Source of the DNA: Micromonospora siamensis
GTDB lineage: Bacteria; Actinomycetota; Actinomycetes; Mycobacteriales; Micromonosporaceae
Length of the DNA stretch: 64,000 nt
Direction of reading: 5' to 3'
Assembly: GCF_900090305.1 (NCBI RefSeq)
Contig: NZ_LT607751.1
Coordinates: forward strand, 2,542,001 to 2,606,000
Under the pieces are notes generated by a model. It was given only the letters and a program-made list of their open reading frames with translations, did not search any database and had not been told where the DNA came from. Both the position numbers and the translations under genes were made by a program. Numbering within the stretch: position 1 is the first letter of the stretch; each line of letters starts with the position of its first letter. This document shows positions 46,755-55,339 of this stretch, piece by piece.

Positions 46755-47542
46755 CGGCCCCGGCGGACGCCGCCGGGCGCACCGGTGCGGGCGGGCGCTG
46801 GTTCGAGCCGACCGAGATCGACCCGGACGCCACGCTGCGGCTGTTCCTGTTCCCGCACGCCGGCAGCGGCGTCTCCATCTACCGGGACTGGGGTGGCCTG
46901 CTGCCCCCGTCGATCGCGTACCAGTGCGTCCAGTTGCCGGGCCGGCAGCAGCGTCGCGCGGAGCCGGCGTTCACCGAGATGGAGCCGCTGCTCGACGCGC
47001 TGCGCGAGACGGTCGCCGCCGAGCTGGACGAGCGCCCGTACGCCTTCTTCGGGCACTGCATGGGAGCGCAGCTGGCCTACCGGCTGGCGGCGATGCTGGT
47101 GGCCGACGGGGAACGACCGCCGGTTCTGGTGGCCGCGTCCGGCTGGGCGCCGGAGGGGTTCCGCACGCCGACCATGGAGCATGCCCGGCTGCCGGAGGCG
47201 GACCTGCGGCAGTGGATCGTGGACCTGGGCTCGCTGCCGGCCGACGTGATGCACGACGAGGAACTGCTGGCCATGGTCATCCCGACGCTCCGGGCGGACC
47301 TGGCGGTCTGCGCCACGGCGGTGGACCGGGGGGAGCAGGTGCCCTGCCCGGTGGTCTCCTACGGGGGACGTTCGGATCCGCTGATGTTCCCCGGGGCGAT
47401 GGCGTCCTGGCAGGATCGCACCGTGAACTACCTCGGCAACAGCGAGTTCCCCGGTGGACACTTCTACATCGAGGAACATGCGTTGACCGTGACGTCCGAC
47501 CTGGTCCGGCACCTGCAGCGGCTGGTGGCCGCGGCGAGGTGA
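46751..47542 (+). CDS. Type II thioesterase with Cys in place of Ser
   Basis: A 263-residue alpha/beta-hydrolase of the GrsT/TEII family (LFLFPHAGSGVSIYRDW, VQLPGRQQRR). The nucleophile elbow is FFGHCMGAQLAY, so Cys sits where GHSMG is usual. The Asp (GGRSDPLM) and the His (PGGHFYI) are retained. Cys thioesterases tend to favour acyl transfer to an amine or ring closure over hydrolysis, which would be interesting here; editing remains possible. Translation is coupled to the LLM gene. Confidence 0.88.
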   Translation: MTAPADAAGRTGAGGRWFEPTEIDPDATLRLFLFPHAGSGVSIYRDWGGLLPPSIAYQCVQLPGRQQRRAEPAFTEMEPLLDALRETVAAELDERPYAFFGHCMGAQLAYRLAAMLVADGERPPVLVAASGWAPEGFRTPTMEHARLPEADLRQWIVDLGSLPADVMHDEELLAMVIPTLRADLAVCATAVDRGEQVPCPVVSYGGRSDPLMFPGAMASWQDRTVNYLGNSEFPGGHFYIEEHALTVTSDLVRHLQRLVAAAR

Positions 47543-47559
47543 CGGACCGGACGCCGGGC

Positions 47560-47592
47560 ACGGCGGCGGCCGCGGACAGCGGCCGCCGCCGT
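47560..47592 (+). terminator. Hairpin between thioesterase genes
   Basis: ACGGCGGCGGCCGC (47560-47573) pairs with GCGGCCGCCGCCGT (47579-47592), loop GGACA. No T-tract. Probably an attenuator or stabiliser within the operon. Confidence 0.5.
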
Positions 47593-47631
47593 CGTGCGCC
47601 GGCCAGCCACCTTCACCCGAGGGAGTACGAC

Positions 47632-48048
47632 ATGACCACTTCACCGGTACGCCGCCTCGACCCGCAGGAGCTGCTGCGGTTGACCCCGTTCGCCGCGACG
47701 GTGGGCATCGAGTTCGACCGGCTCGACCCGGAGGAGGTGACCGCCCGGCTGCCCTGGGCGCCGGAACGGTGCACCGTGGGCGGGGCGCTGCACGGCGGCG
47801 CGCTGGTGACGCTGGGTGACGCCGCGGCCGGGGTGTGCGCGTTCCTGAACCTGCCCGCCGGGTCGACCGGCACCACCACGATCGAGTTGAAGACGAACTT
47901 CCTCCACGCGGTCCGCGCCGGCGTGGTGACCGCGACGGCCCGCCCGCTGCACCTGGGTCGCACGGTGGCCGTGATCCAGACGGACCTGTTCGACGACACC
48001 GCCACCCGGGTCGCCCAGGTCACCCAGACCCAGGCCATCCTGCGCTGA
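47632..48048 (+). CDS. PaaI-family hot-dog thioesterase
   Basis: A 138-residue hot-dog protein: TVGGALHGGALVTLGDAAAG is the PaaI-type active-site helix, followed by GTTTIELKTNFLHAVRAG. It would hydrolyse acyl-CoA or acyl-ACP, possibly releasing the chain. ATG 47632 follows GAGGGAG. It is the last gene of the plus-strand operon. Confidence 0.9.
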   Translation: MTTSPVRRLDPQELLRLTPFAATVGIEFDRLDPEEVTARLPWAPERCTVGGALHGGALVTLGDAAAGVCAFLNLPAGSTGTTTIELKTNFLHAVRAGVVTATARPLHLGRTVAVIQTDLFDDTATRVAQVTQTQAILR

Positions 48049-48154
48049 ACCGGCGCTGATCCCGCGGCCACCAGCGCCGGCCGACCACTTCGCCGCCCGA
48101 CGTCGGACCCCAGGCCGTCGGGTCTGCCGTCCCCGGGGCTGACCACCGGCTGGC

Positions 48155-48280
48155 TGGCCGTCCACTGCGCCGGCCGACTGACAGGCCGCAGGCCGTTGAG
48201 CTGGCCGTCCACTGCGCCGGCCGACCGACGGGCCGCAGGCCGTTGAGCTGGCCCTCCACTGCGTAGGCCGGCTGTCGAGC
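48155..48280. repeat. 47-bp tandem repeat, about 2.7 copies
   Basis: TGGCCGTCCACTGCGCCGGC begins units at 48155 and 48202; a degenerate unit begins at 48249. Each ends in CCGCAGGCCGTTGAGC or a variant. It lies in the 576-bp gap (48049-48624) between converging operons, which otherwise holds only the hairpin at 48430-48479 and no gene. Confidence 0.8.
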
Positions 48281-48429
48281 CCGTCAGGCCGCCCCTCCCG
48301 CGTGGGGCCGGCCGCTGCGCCGGGGCCCCGTCCGCCACGCTGGACCGTCCGCCGGGCAGGCCGCTCGTGAGCCGTGGGGCCGTCCCGCGCGCTCCTCAGG
48401 CCGGTCGGCCCCCAAGTGGAAAGTTCCGC

Positions 48430-48479
48430 GAGCGTGATACCTCAGAGGAATAGTGATGCCTCTGAGGTATCACGCTCGG
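48430..48479. terminator. Perfect 20-bp bidirectional hairpin
   Basis: A 20-bp perfect stem (48430-48449 with 48460-48479) and a 10-nt loop, with lower GC than its surroundings, between the two large converging operons of the cluster. Confidence 0.8.
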
Positions 48480-48624
48480 AAAACTCATTGGCGAGACGCT
48501 GGCCACGCTCCGTAACCGGTGTCGCTCGTCGGCCTCCCACCTGAATGTGGGCGTCAACTGCACCGACTGCCGCATGACGCTGCCGACTGTCGGGCGGGGC
48601 GGGGCTGAGATGCCGAGTGTCGGG

Positions 48625-50124
48625 TCAGCCGACCGCGGCGACATCGGCCTCCGGGCGGGTGGGCGCCTCGCCGGGGGTGTCGTCCCCCGACAGGTTCGGC
48701 TCGACGGCGGCCAGGGCGGCGTACCGGGCCGGGCGGTTGGCGCGCATCCACCGCGCGTACCCGATGCCGGCGACCGCGAGCACCGGCAACAGCCACGGCA
48801 GGGCGTTGATGACCGGCGACGTCGACCCGGTGAGCACGGAGAAGTTCGTCACCACCAGCTCGACCGCGGCGATCAGTCCGAGGGCGCCCAGCCCGGGAGC
48901 CACCAGGGTCCGCCACCAGTGCCGGTCGGACCGACCCCGGAAGAACGCGATCACGGCCAGGGCCGCCCCGGCCTGGAGCACGATGATGCCCAGGGTGCCC
49001 AGCCCGACCATGCTGGTCGCCAGGTTCGTGTACGGGTCGAGCCCAGCCAGCGCGAAGACGGCCAGCACCACCGTGGTGAGCACCGTCTGCGTCACGCTGG
49101 CCCGGTGCGGGGAGAGGTGCCGGGCGTGCACCGCGCCCAGCCCGGTCGGCAGGACGCCCTCCCGGCCGAAGACGTAGGCGTACCGGTTGGCGGCGTTGTG
49201 CAGCGCCAGCATCGCGGCCAGCATGCTGGTGACCAGCAGGATCTGCATCACCGCGGTCAGCGCCGGGTCCACGTTGGCGTCGCTGATCGTGAAGAAGAGG
49301 TTGCCCAACTGGTCGCCGGCCACCTCGCTCACCCGCTCCGGGCCGATCGCCCCGACCGCCGCCCAACTGGTGAAGGCGTAGAAGACGGCGATCAGCCCGA
49401 CCGAGGCGTACGTGGCCAGCGGGATGCTGCGTGCCGGGTTCCGGGTCTCCTCGCCGTACAGGGCGGCGGACTCGAAGCCGATGAACGAGATGAAGGCGAA
49501 CATCATCGCCACCCCGACGCCGCCGCTGAGCACCACCGACGGGTCGAACGAGGCCGCCGGCAGCGCCGCCCCACCGTGGTGGGCCAGGATGCCGACGTCG
49601 AGCACGGCCAGCACGCCGATCTCGGCCACCATCAGCAGGGACAGCACCCGGGCGCTCAGGTCGATCTGCCGGTAGCCGAGCACCCCGACCACGAGTACGG
49701 CGAAGGCGGCGCACGCCTGCCAGGGCGCATCCACGCCGAGCGCCTCCAGCACCAGCTGGGCGAAGTAGCCGAACGCGCCGGCCAACCCGATCGCCACCGC
49801 GTTGTACGACACGATGGCGATCGCCCCGCCGGCCACCGCGACCGGCTTGCCCAGCCCCTGGGCCAGGTAGGTGTAGAAGCCTCCGGCGTGCACGATCCGG
49901 CGGCTCATCGCCGCGTAACCGACCGAGAAGCAGAGCAGGGTGATCCCGGCGAAGACGAACATGGCCGGTACGCCGGCGCCGTCCCCGATCGCGAAGGCGA
50001 GCGGGACGGTGCCGACCATGGCGGCCAGCGGCGCGGCCGCCGCCACCACCAGAAACACGATCTTCGAGGTGCTCAGGGTCGGCCGGAGGTTCCGTCCGTC
50101 GACCGCGGTGTGGGGGTTGGGCAT
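48625..50124 (-). CDS. APC family amino-acid permease
   Basis: A 499-residue permease with 12 or so helices. The start LSTSKIVFLVVAAAAPLAAMVGTVPLAFA and the FAFISFIGFESAALYGEETRNP loop are typical of the APC superfamily. Uptake of an amino acid such as serine would fit a Ser-tRNA-dependent pathway, but the substrate cannot be read from sequence. ATG 50124 is chosen; GTG 50133 and TTG 50136 also fit. It is 42 nt downstream of the KASII gene and probably ends the minus-strand operon. Confidence 0.85.
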   Translation of the reverse strand: MPNPHTAVDGRNLRPTLSTSKIVFLVVAAAAPLAAMVGTVPLAFAIGDGAGVPAMFVFAGITLLCFSVGYAAMSRRIVHAGGFYTYLAQGLGKPVAVAGGAIAIVSYNAVAIGLAGAFGYFAQLVLEALGVDAPWQACAAFAVLVVGVLGYRQIDLSARVLSLLMVAEIGVLAVLDVGILAHHGGAALPAASFDPSVVLSGGVGVAMMFAFISFIGFESAALYGEETRNPARSIPLATYASVGLIAVFYAFTSWAAVGAIGPERVSEVAGDQLGNLFFTISDANVDPALTAVMQILLVTSMLAAMLALHNAANRYAYVFGREGVLPTGLGAVHARHLSPHRASVTQTVLTTVVLAVFALAGLDPYTNLATSMVGLGTLGIIVLQAGAALAVIAFFRGRSDRHWWRTLVAPGLGALGLIAAVELVVTNFSVLTGSTSPVINALPWLLPVLAVAGIGYARWMRANRPARYAALAAVEPNLSGDDTPGEAPTRPEADVAAVG

Positions 50125-50166
50125 GACCGTCACCAATCACTGAAAGGGGGTGTGGTGTGACGTGGC

Positions 50167-51390
50167 TCAGGCGGCGCGGAAAGCCAGGACGGCGTTCTGG
50201 CCGCCGAAGCCGAAGGAGTTGCTCAGTGCGAGATCGATCCGGCGGTGGGTGGGCTTGGCCGCCACGTCCAGATCGATCTCCGGGTCGAGGGTGGTCAGGT
50301 TGGCCGTCGGTGGGACCAGGCCCCGTTCGACGGCGAGCACGGTGAACACGGCCTCCACCGCGCCGGCCGCGCCGAGACAGTGGCCGGTGACGCCCTTGGT
50401 CGAGGTGACCAGCGCCCCGGTGTCGCCGAGGACCCGCCGCAGCACCCGGGCCTCGGTGACGTCGTTGAGCGGCGTGGAGGTGCCGTGGGCGTTGACGTGG
50501 TCCACGGCGTCCGGGGTGGCGTCGGCGTCGGCCAGCGCACCCCGGATCGCCAGTTCGAAACCGCGCCCCTGGGGGTCGGGGGCGGTGACGTGGTGGGCGT
50601 CGGCGGAGGCGCCGTAGCCGGCGACCAGCGCCCGCACCCGGGCGCCCCGGGCCCGGGCGTCGGCGGCCCGCTCCAGCACCAGCACACCGGCGCCCTCACC
50701 GGCGACGAAGCCGTCCCGGTCGACGTCGAACGGGCGGGACGCCCGCGCCGGGTCGTCGAGCCGACCGGAAAGGGCGCCCATCTGCGCGAAGCCGGCCATC
50801 ATCAGCGGCGTGACCATGGCCTCGCTGCCGCCGGTGACGACGATGTCGCAGCGGTCCAGGGCGAGCAAGTCGCGGGCCACGCCGACGGCGCTGGTGCCCG
50901 AGGCGCAGGCGGTGGCCACCACCAGGCTGGGGCCCCGGGCGCCCAGCTCGATGGCGACCGTGCCGGCGACCATGTTGGCCAGCTGCATCGGCAGCAGCAG
51001 CGGGGACACCTGGCCCGGCGACTCGGCCAGCAGGACCCGCATCTGCTCCTCCACGGTGGCCGTGCCACCGGCGGTGTTGCCGAGCACCACGCCGACCCGC
51101 GCGCCGTCCCAGGCGCCCGGGTCGAGCCCGGCGTCGGTCACCGCCTCCCGGGCCGCGACCAGCGCGAACTGGACGAACCGGTCCAGTCGCCGGGCCCGGC
51201 GCGCGGTGAGCAGCGCGGCCGGGTCGAAGCCCGGCACCCGGCAGGAGATGGTCACCGGGTTGCCGGCCAGGACCGGGTCCGCCGCGGCGGTCGGCGCCCC
51301 GGCACACACCCGCTCCCAGCCGGCGTCGACCCCGACGCCCGCGGGGCAGACCAGGCCCAACCCGGTGACGGCGACGGCGGGGATCGGCAT
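50167..51390 (-). CDS. Beta-ketoacyl-ACP synthase II (FabF-like)
   Basis: A 407-residue condensing enzyme with the Cys-His-His triad: VVATACASGTSAVG, HVNAHGTSTPLND, and GVTGHCLGAAGAVE. It elongates acyl chains on the ACP whose gene overlaps its start (ATGA at 51390). With the ACP and the KASIII gene it makes a dedicated type II fatty-acid synthase set for the alkyl chain. It contains a GFVAGEGAGVLVLE block as in functional KAS enzymes. Confidence 0.93.
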   Translation of the reverse strand: MPIPAVAVTGLGLVCPAGVGVDAGWERVCAGAPTAAADPVLAGNPVTISCRVPGFDPAALLTARRARRLDRFVQFALVAAREAVTDAGLDPGAWDGARVGVVLGNTAGGTATVEEQMRVLLAESPGQVSPLLLPMQLANMVAGTVAIELGARGPSLVVATACASGTSAVGVARDLLALDRCDIVVTGGSEAMVTPLMMAGFAQMGALSGRLDDPARASRPFDVDRDGFVAGEGAGVLVLERAADARARGARVRALVAGYGASADAHHVTAPDPQGRGFELAIRGALADADATPDAVDHVNAHGTSTPLNDVTEARVLRRVLGDTGALVTSTKGVTGHCLGAAGAVEAVFTVLAVERGLVPPTANLTTLDPEIDLDVAAKPTHRRIDLALSNSFGFGGQNAVLAFRAA

Positions 51391-51620
51391 CAGATCCTCG
51401 CCGTCCGGCTCTCGACCAGGCGGACGATCTCGTCCAGGCGCTGCGCCTCGGCCAGCTCCACGTCGGAGACCTGCGCCCCGAGCTCCTTCTCGATGACCAG
51501 GGAGAGCTCGACGGTGTCCAGCGAGTCCAGCTCCAGGCCCTTGAGCGTGGAGTCCGGGGCGATCTCGCCCGGGTCGATCTGGAACTTGCTGGCGACGATG
51601 TCCTTCAGCTGCTCGTACAC
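51390..51620 (-). CDS. Acyl carrier protein
   Basis: A 76-residue ACP. The phosphopantetheine Ser is in LKGLELDSLDTVELSLVIEKEL, within the usual DSLDxVEL context. Family length is normal. It sits between the KASIII gene and the KASII gene (4-nt overlap with the latter) and carries the growing chain. GTG or ATG start at 51620 has AGAGAGGACC upstream. Confidence 0.95.
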   Translation of the reverse strand: MYEQLKDIVASKFQIDPGEIAPDSTLKGLELDSLDTVELSLVIEKELGAQVSDVELAEAQRLDEIVRLVESRTARI

Positions 51621-51645
51621 GGTGGGTCCTCTCTTCGGGGGTGGG

Positions 51646-52662
51646 TCAGGAAGGGATGTGTTCGGCCCCGACCTCGGGCCAGACCAGGGTGGTGGCGCCC
51701 CAGGTCGCGCCGCTGCCGAAGGCGGCCAGCAGCACCCGGTGTCCGGGGCGGAGCCGGCCGTCGGCGGCGGCGTGCGCCAGCAGCAGCGGGATCGAGGCGG
51801 CGGCGGTGTTCCCGACGTACTCGATGTTGGAGACCAGCTGGCCGGCGGTGAGGCCGAGCCGGTCGGCGACGGCCGCGGCGATCCGGGCGTTGGCCTGGTG
51901 CGGCACGAAGCGGTCCACCTCGGACAGTCGCCAGCCGGCCCGGTCCAGGGCGACCGACGCGGACGCGGTCATCCGGGTGACCGCGTGCCGGTACATGTCA
52001 CCGCCCTGCATCCGGAAGTAGTGGTCCTCCGGCGCGGCGGTGCCGCCGGCGGACCGCTGCCGGGAGCCGCCCGCCGGGATCATGCCCAGCTCCACCAGGC
52101 TGCCGTCGCTGCCCAGGTCCACCGGGCCGATCGCGCCGGGCTCGCCGGGCCCGCCGGCGCGCAGCACCACCGCGCCGGCGCCGTCGCCGAAGATGGCCGC
52201 GGTGGTGCGGTCCTTCGGGTCGATGATCGTCGAGTACGCCTCCGCGCCGATCAGCAGCACCCGCCGGAAGTCCCCGGTGGCGACCAGCCCGGCCGCGCTG
52301 GCCAGGCCGTAGACGAACCCGCTGCACACCGCGGCCACGTCGTACGCGGCCACCCCGGTCAGGCCGAGCCGGGTGGCCACCTCCGGTGCGGTGGCCGGCA
52401 CCAGCCGGTCCGGGGTGGCGGTGGCCAGCACCACCGCGTCCACGTCGGTCACGCCCGCCGAGGCCAGCGCCCGGGCGCCCGCCTCGGCGGCCAGGTCGGC
52501 GGTGGCCGTGCCCGGGTCGACCCGGCGGCGGGCCCGGATGCCGGTGCGCTGCCGGATCCACTCGTCGCTGGTGTCCAGGTACGCCGACAGCTCGTCGTTG
52601 GTGACCACCCGGGGCGGCAGTGCGGCGCCCACGCCGCAGATCACCGCCCGCAGGGTGGTCAC
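51646..52662 (-). CDS. Beta-ketoacyl-ACP synthase III (FabH-like)
   Basis: A 338-residue KASIII with a complete triad: Cys in YDVAAVCSGFVYG, His in VPHQANARI, Asn in YVGNTAAAS. Unlike the two Ser-type paralogues at 31807-34059 it should be fully active in decarboxylative condensation, starting the chain from an acyl-CoA primer. Its GTG overlaps the stop of the diiron oxygenase gene (GTGA). Confidence 0.94.
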   Translation of the reverse strand: MTTLRAVICGVGAALPPRVVTNDELSAYLDTSDEWIRQRTGIRARRRVDPGTATADLAAEAGARALASAGVTDVDAVVLATATPDRLVPATAPEVATRLGLTGVAAYDVAAVCSGFVYGLASAAGLVATGDFRRVLLIGAEAYSTIIDPKDRTTAAIFGDGAGAVVLRAGGPGEPGAIGPVDLGSDGSLVELGMIPAGGSRQRSAGGTAAPEDHYFRMQGGDMYRHAVTRMTASASVALDRAGWRLSEVDRFVPHQANARIAAAVADRLGLTAGQLVSNIEYVGNTAAASIPLLLAHAAADGRLRPGHRVLLAAFGSGATWGATTLVWPEVGAEHIPS

Positions 52663-53642
52663 TGTCCCGGCCCCATCAGGATCGGCAGCGCGTCGGCCAG
52701 GCCCATGTACTCCAGGCGGCTGACCGCCATCTCCTCGGTCCACCGGTCGGCGGTGTCGTACCGCTCGTCGGGGGTGGTGTCGAGCAGCCGCCGGCCGGGC
52801 CACACCTCGTAGTCGCCGATCAGGTCGGCGTGCTGGTGCATGCCCTCCTGGAACAGCTCCTCGCGCTGCATGACGTACTTCTTGTCGGGCAGCTCGTCCC
52901 AGAGCCGGCGTCCGTCGCGCATGATCTCCAGCAGCCGGGGCCGGTACTCGGGGTGCCGGATCAGGTGGTCGCGGATCAGCGAACTGCCCACGGTCAGGTG
53001 CCGGATCTCGTCGATCGCGGCGCCCCGGGCGATCTCGCTGGCCGCCGGGTCCAGCCGGTCCCACTTGCGTTCGCTCAGCTCCGCCGCCGGGGCCAGCACC
53101 CCCTCGATGACGATGGTGAAGATGGCGACCCCGCCGATGAAGTCGGCCTCGTCGCGGACCACCCGCAGCGAGTACTCCTCGATCGGGTCGAGCACGTCGC
53201 GCCGGTAGTCGGTGGAGACCTCGGCCAGGGTGGCGGCGAGCCGGTCGGCGGGCACCCCCAGCTCGACGAGGTGGTGGCGGAACACCTGGGCGTGCCGGGC
53301 CTCGTCGATCAGCTGGGTGGCGTAGAACTCCATCTCGGCGATGCCCGGCGCGTTGGCCACGTAGTGGGCGAGCAGCCGGGTGGCCCGGTCCTCGGCCAGC
53401 GAGCGCTGGCCCAGCTCCAGGATCAGCGCGTCGCGCAGCGGGCCCGGCTGCCGCATCGCCTCCGGGGTGGGGCAGCCCTCGACGTGGCCGGTGGCCGCGC
53501 GCCCGGCCAGGGTGCCCTGGGCGACGGCGGAGAACCAGTACGGCAGGTCGCACTGTTCGGCGGTGAGGGTGAGGCTCTTCGCCCCGTCCAGCAGTCCCGG
53601 GGCGGTGTCCCAGCCGGCCTCGGCCGGCGTCGCGTTCGTCAT
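52659..53642 (-). CDS. Ferritin-like diiron oxygenase (VlmB-like)
   Basis: A 327-residue four-helix diiron protein. Two iron-ligand motifs are visible: EFYATQLIDEARHAQVF and IARGAAIDEIRHLTVGSS (DExRH twice), with further Glu residues in SLAEDRATR and IVIEGVLAP. This matches the AurF/VlmB group. VlmB-type proteins oxidise the hydrazine intermediate to the azoxy group in valanimycin-type pathways. Neighbours (flavin reductase, small membrane protein, N-hydroxylase) support that. ATG 53642 has AGAGGACA upstream. Confidence 0.85.
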   Translation of the reverse strand: MTNATPAEAGWDTAPGLLDGAKSLTLTAEQCDLPYWFSAVAQGTLAGRAATGHVEGCPTPEAMRQPGPLRDALILELGQRSLAEDRATRLLAHYVANAPGIAEMEFYATQLIDEARHAQVFRHHLVELGVPADRLAATLAEVSTDYRRDVLDPIEEYSLRVVRDEADFIGGVAIFTIVIEGVLAPAAELSERKWDRLDPAASEIARGAAIDEIRHLTVGSSLIRDHLIRHPEYRPRLLEIMRDGRRLWDELPDKKYVMQREELFQEGMHQHADLIGDYEVWPGRRLLDTTPDERYDTADRWTEEMAVSRLEYMGLADALPILMGPGQ

Positions 53643-53655
53643 CGCAGTTGTCCTC

Positions 53656-54231
53656 TCAGGATGGCAGGGGAGCGGTCGGTGCGCCGGCCATGGCGGTGGC
53701 CGGTACGGCGGGGTGGCCGGAGCCGCGGGGCAGGCCGCGCAGGACCCCGTCGTGCAGGCGGCCGGAGAAGTGCAGCAGCGGGCTGCCCTCACCGGCGCTG
53801 CCGGCGGTCACCTCGGCCAGCAGGATCCGGTGGTCGCCGGCGGTGACGCAGTCGACCAGCGCGCAGCTGAAGCTGGCCAGCGATCCGTCGATGAGCGGTC
53901 CGCCGCCGGCCGGGTCGGGCCGCCACCGGACGCAGTCGAACTGGGCCGTCCCGGCGGGTCGTTCCGGGTCGGCGAACCAGCCGGCGACCAGCGCCTGCGC
54001 CGAGCCGAGCACGTTGACCGAGAAGCGCCGGGCGGCCAGCGCCAGGTCGGTGAAGCTGGACCGCCGGTGCAGGCAGGCGGCGACCAGCAGCGGCTCCCGG
54101 GAGACCGCGGTCAGCGAGCTGACGGTGGTGCCGTGCACCGCCTGGCCGTGCCGGACGGTGAGGACCGCGACGCCGGAGGCGATCTGGCGTACGGCGCGCC
54201 GGTGCGAAGGGGCGGGATCGTCGGTGGGCAT
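53656..54231 (-). CDS. Flavin reductase (FMN-binding split-barrel)
   Basis: A 191-residue HpaC/VlmR-type reductase: RRAVRQIASGVAVLTVRHG, GTTVSSLTAVSREPLLVAACL, SSFTDLALAARRFSVNVLG. It reduces FAD or FMN with NAD(P)H and hands it to a monooxygenase, most likely the N-hydroxylase at 56661-57797. VlmR has this role with VlmH. It lies 13 nt upstream of the diiron gene. Confidence 0.9.
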   Translation of the reverse strand: MPTDDPAPSHRRAVRQIASGVAVLTVRHGQAVHGTTVSSLTAVSREPLLVAACLHRRSSFTDLALAARRFSVNVLGSAQALVAGWFADPERPAGTAQFDCVRWRPDPAGGGPLIDGSLASFSCALVDCVTAGDHRILLAEVTAGSAGEGSPLLHFSGRLHDGVLRGLPRGSGHPAVPATAMAGAPTAPLPS

Positions 54232-54315
54232 GTCACTCCTCGTCGGCTCGCGGAACCCGGTGCCGGCGGTCGCGCTCGGAGCTGGGGCGACCGCCGGCGG
54301 GCCGGCCGTGCGGCG

Positions 54316-54810
54316 TCAGTGCGCCTCGGCGGGCACGGGGGCGTGCGTGGTGGCCTTCTTCGCCCGGGCCGGGTAGCCGAGCGAGCTGAGCAGCTTGTCG
54401 TACGCGGGGTGCGGGTGCGGCTCGAACGGCAGGTTGAACGGCTTGAGGAAGTTGCCGAACAGGCCCCGGTCGGCGAAGAGGTGGAACGGGATGACGATCA
54501 GTGCCCACTCCGGGCCGACGAAGAGCAGCCACAGGCCGACCACCACGCTCTGCGTGATGAGGCTGTGCATGGTGTTGTAGAGCACGTAGTAGATCTTGGG
54601 AATGTTCCCGTCCTTGCTGCGCCGGAAGGCGATCGCCCCGGGGATGTAACCGATCAGGTCGATGTAGAGGAACAGCGCCACGGCCGGCAGCCAGCGGATC
54701 TCCTGCCAGTGCCAGACGCCCAGGGTGGTGGCGACGGCGAAGCCCACCAGGTACTCGCCCCGGTGCAGCGCGAAGGTCTTCGGTGTCTCGAACGGGTTGG
54801 CGGCGTCCAT
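54316..54810 (-). CDS. Small integral membrane protein (possible VlmO-like N-N bond enzyme)
   Basis: A 164-residue protein with about four transmembrane helices and conserved-looking polar residues at their ends: HRGEYLVGFAVA, NTMHSLITQS, PFHLFADRGLFGNFLKP. Size and context agree with the small membrane protein shared by azoxy pathways (VlmO in valanimycin), thought to turn the O-aminoacyl hydroxylamine into the hydrazine. I infer this from position and topology; sequence identity was not measured. An unrelated membrane subunit is possible. Confidence 0.65.
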   Translation of the reverse strand: MDAANPFETPKTFALHRGEYLVGFAVATTLGVWHWQEIRWLPAVALFLYIDLIGYIPGAIAFRRSKDGNIPKIYYVLYNTMHSLITQSVVVGLWLLFVGPEWALIVIPFHLFADRGLFGNFLKPFNLPFEPHPHPAYDKLLSSLGYPARAKKATTHAPVPAEAH

Positions 54811-54841
54811 GTCGGGTCCTTACGCGTCGTGGGGTGGCGGC

Positions 54842-55339
54842 TCAGCGGACCCCGCCGGGCACCGGCGGGGTGGTGAGGTCGAGGGGGGTGTCGAGGCGTA
54901 CGTCGTCGAAGAGGCCGACCAGGACCCAGGCGATGGTCTCCTTGATCACCCGTTCGGCGATCGGGTCGAGGATCCCGGCGAGGCTGGGGATGCCGAAGTC
55001 GAAGTCGGCCTGGAAGCGCAGCGCGGTGTCGTCGCCGTCGGCGCGCAGCACCCACTCGCCGTGCAGCTCGTCGAAGTCGCCGACGGTCTGGGTGAAGGTG
55101 ATCCGCAGCTGGTCGGGGTGGAAGGTCTCCTCCTCGGTCCAGCGCAGCAGGCCGCTGCGGAAGTGCAGCTCCCAGTCGGAGCGTCCGGTCGGCTCCGGCA
55201 GCGTCCGGTGCACCACCGCGGACTGCACGTGCGGGGCGAGGTCCGGGTAGCGGTCGAACCGGACCACCTGGGCGAAGACCTGGTCGGCGGGGGTTGCGGG
55301 GATGACGGCTTCGAGCAGCACGCGACGCATGCCTCTCAC
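54842..55339 (-). CDS. SRPBCC/START-like protein
   Basis: A 165-residue helix-grip protein (LLEAVIPATPADQVFAQVVRFDRYPDLAPHVQSAVV). Polyketide cyclase/Coq10-like. It could bind a lipid-like intermediate. GTG 55339 overlaps the aminotransferase stop (GTGA); ATG 55330 is an alternative start. Confidence 0.85.
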   Translation of the reverse strand: MRGMRRVLLEAVIPATPADQVFAQVVRFDRYPDLAPHVQSAVVHRTLPEPTGRSDWELHFRSGLLRWTEEETFHPDQLRITFTQTVGDFDELHGEWVLRADGDDTALRFQADFDFGIPSLAGILDPIAERVIKETIAWVLVGLFDDVRLDTPLDLTTPPVPGGVR

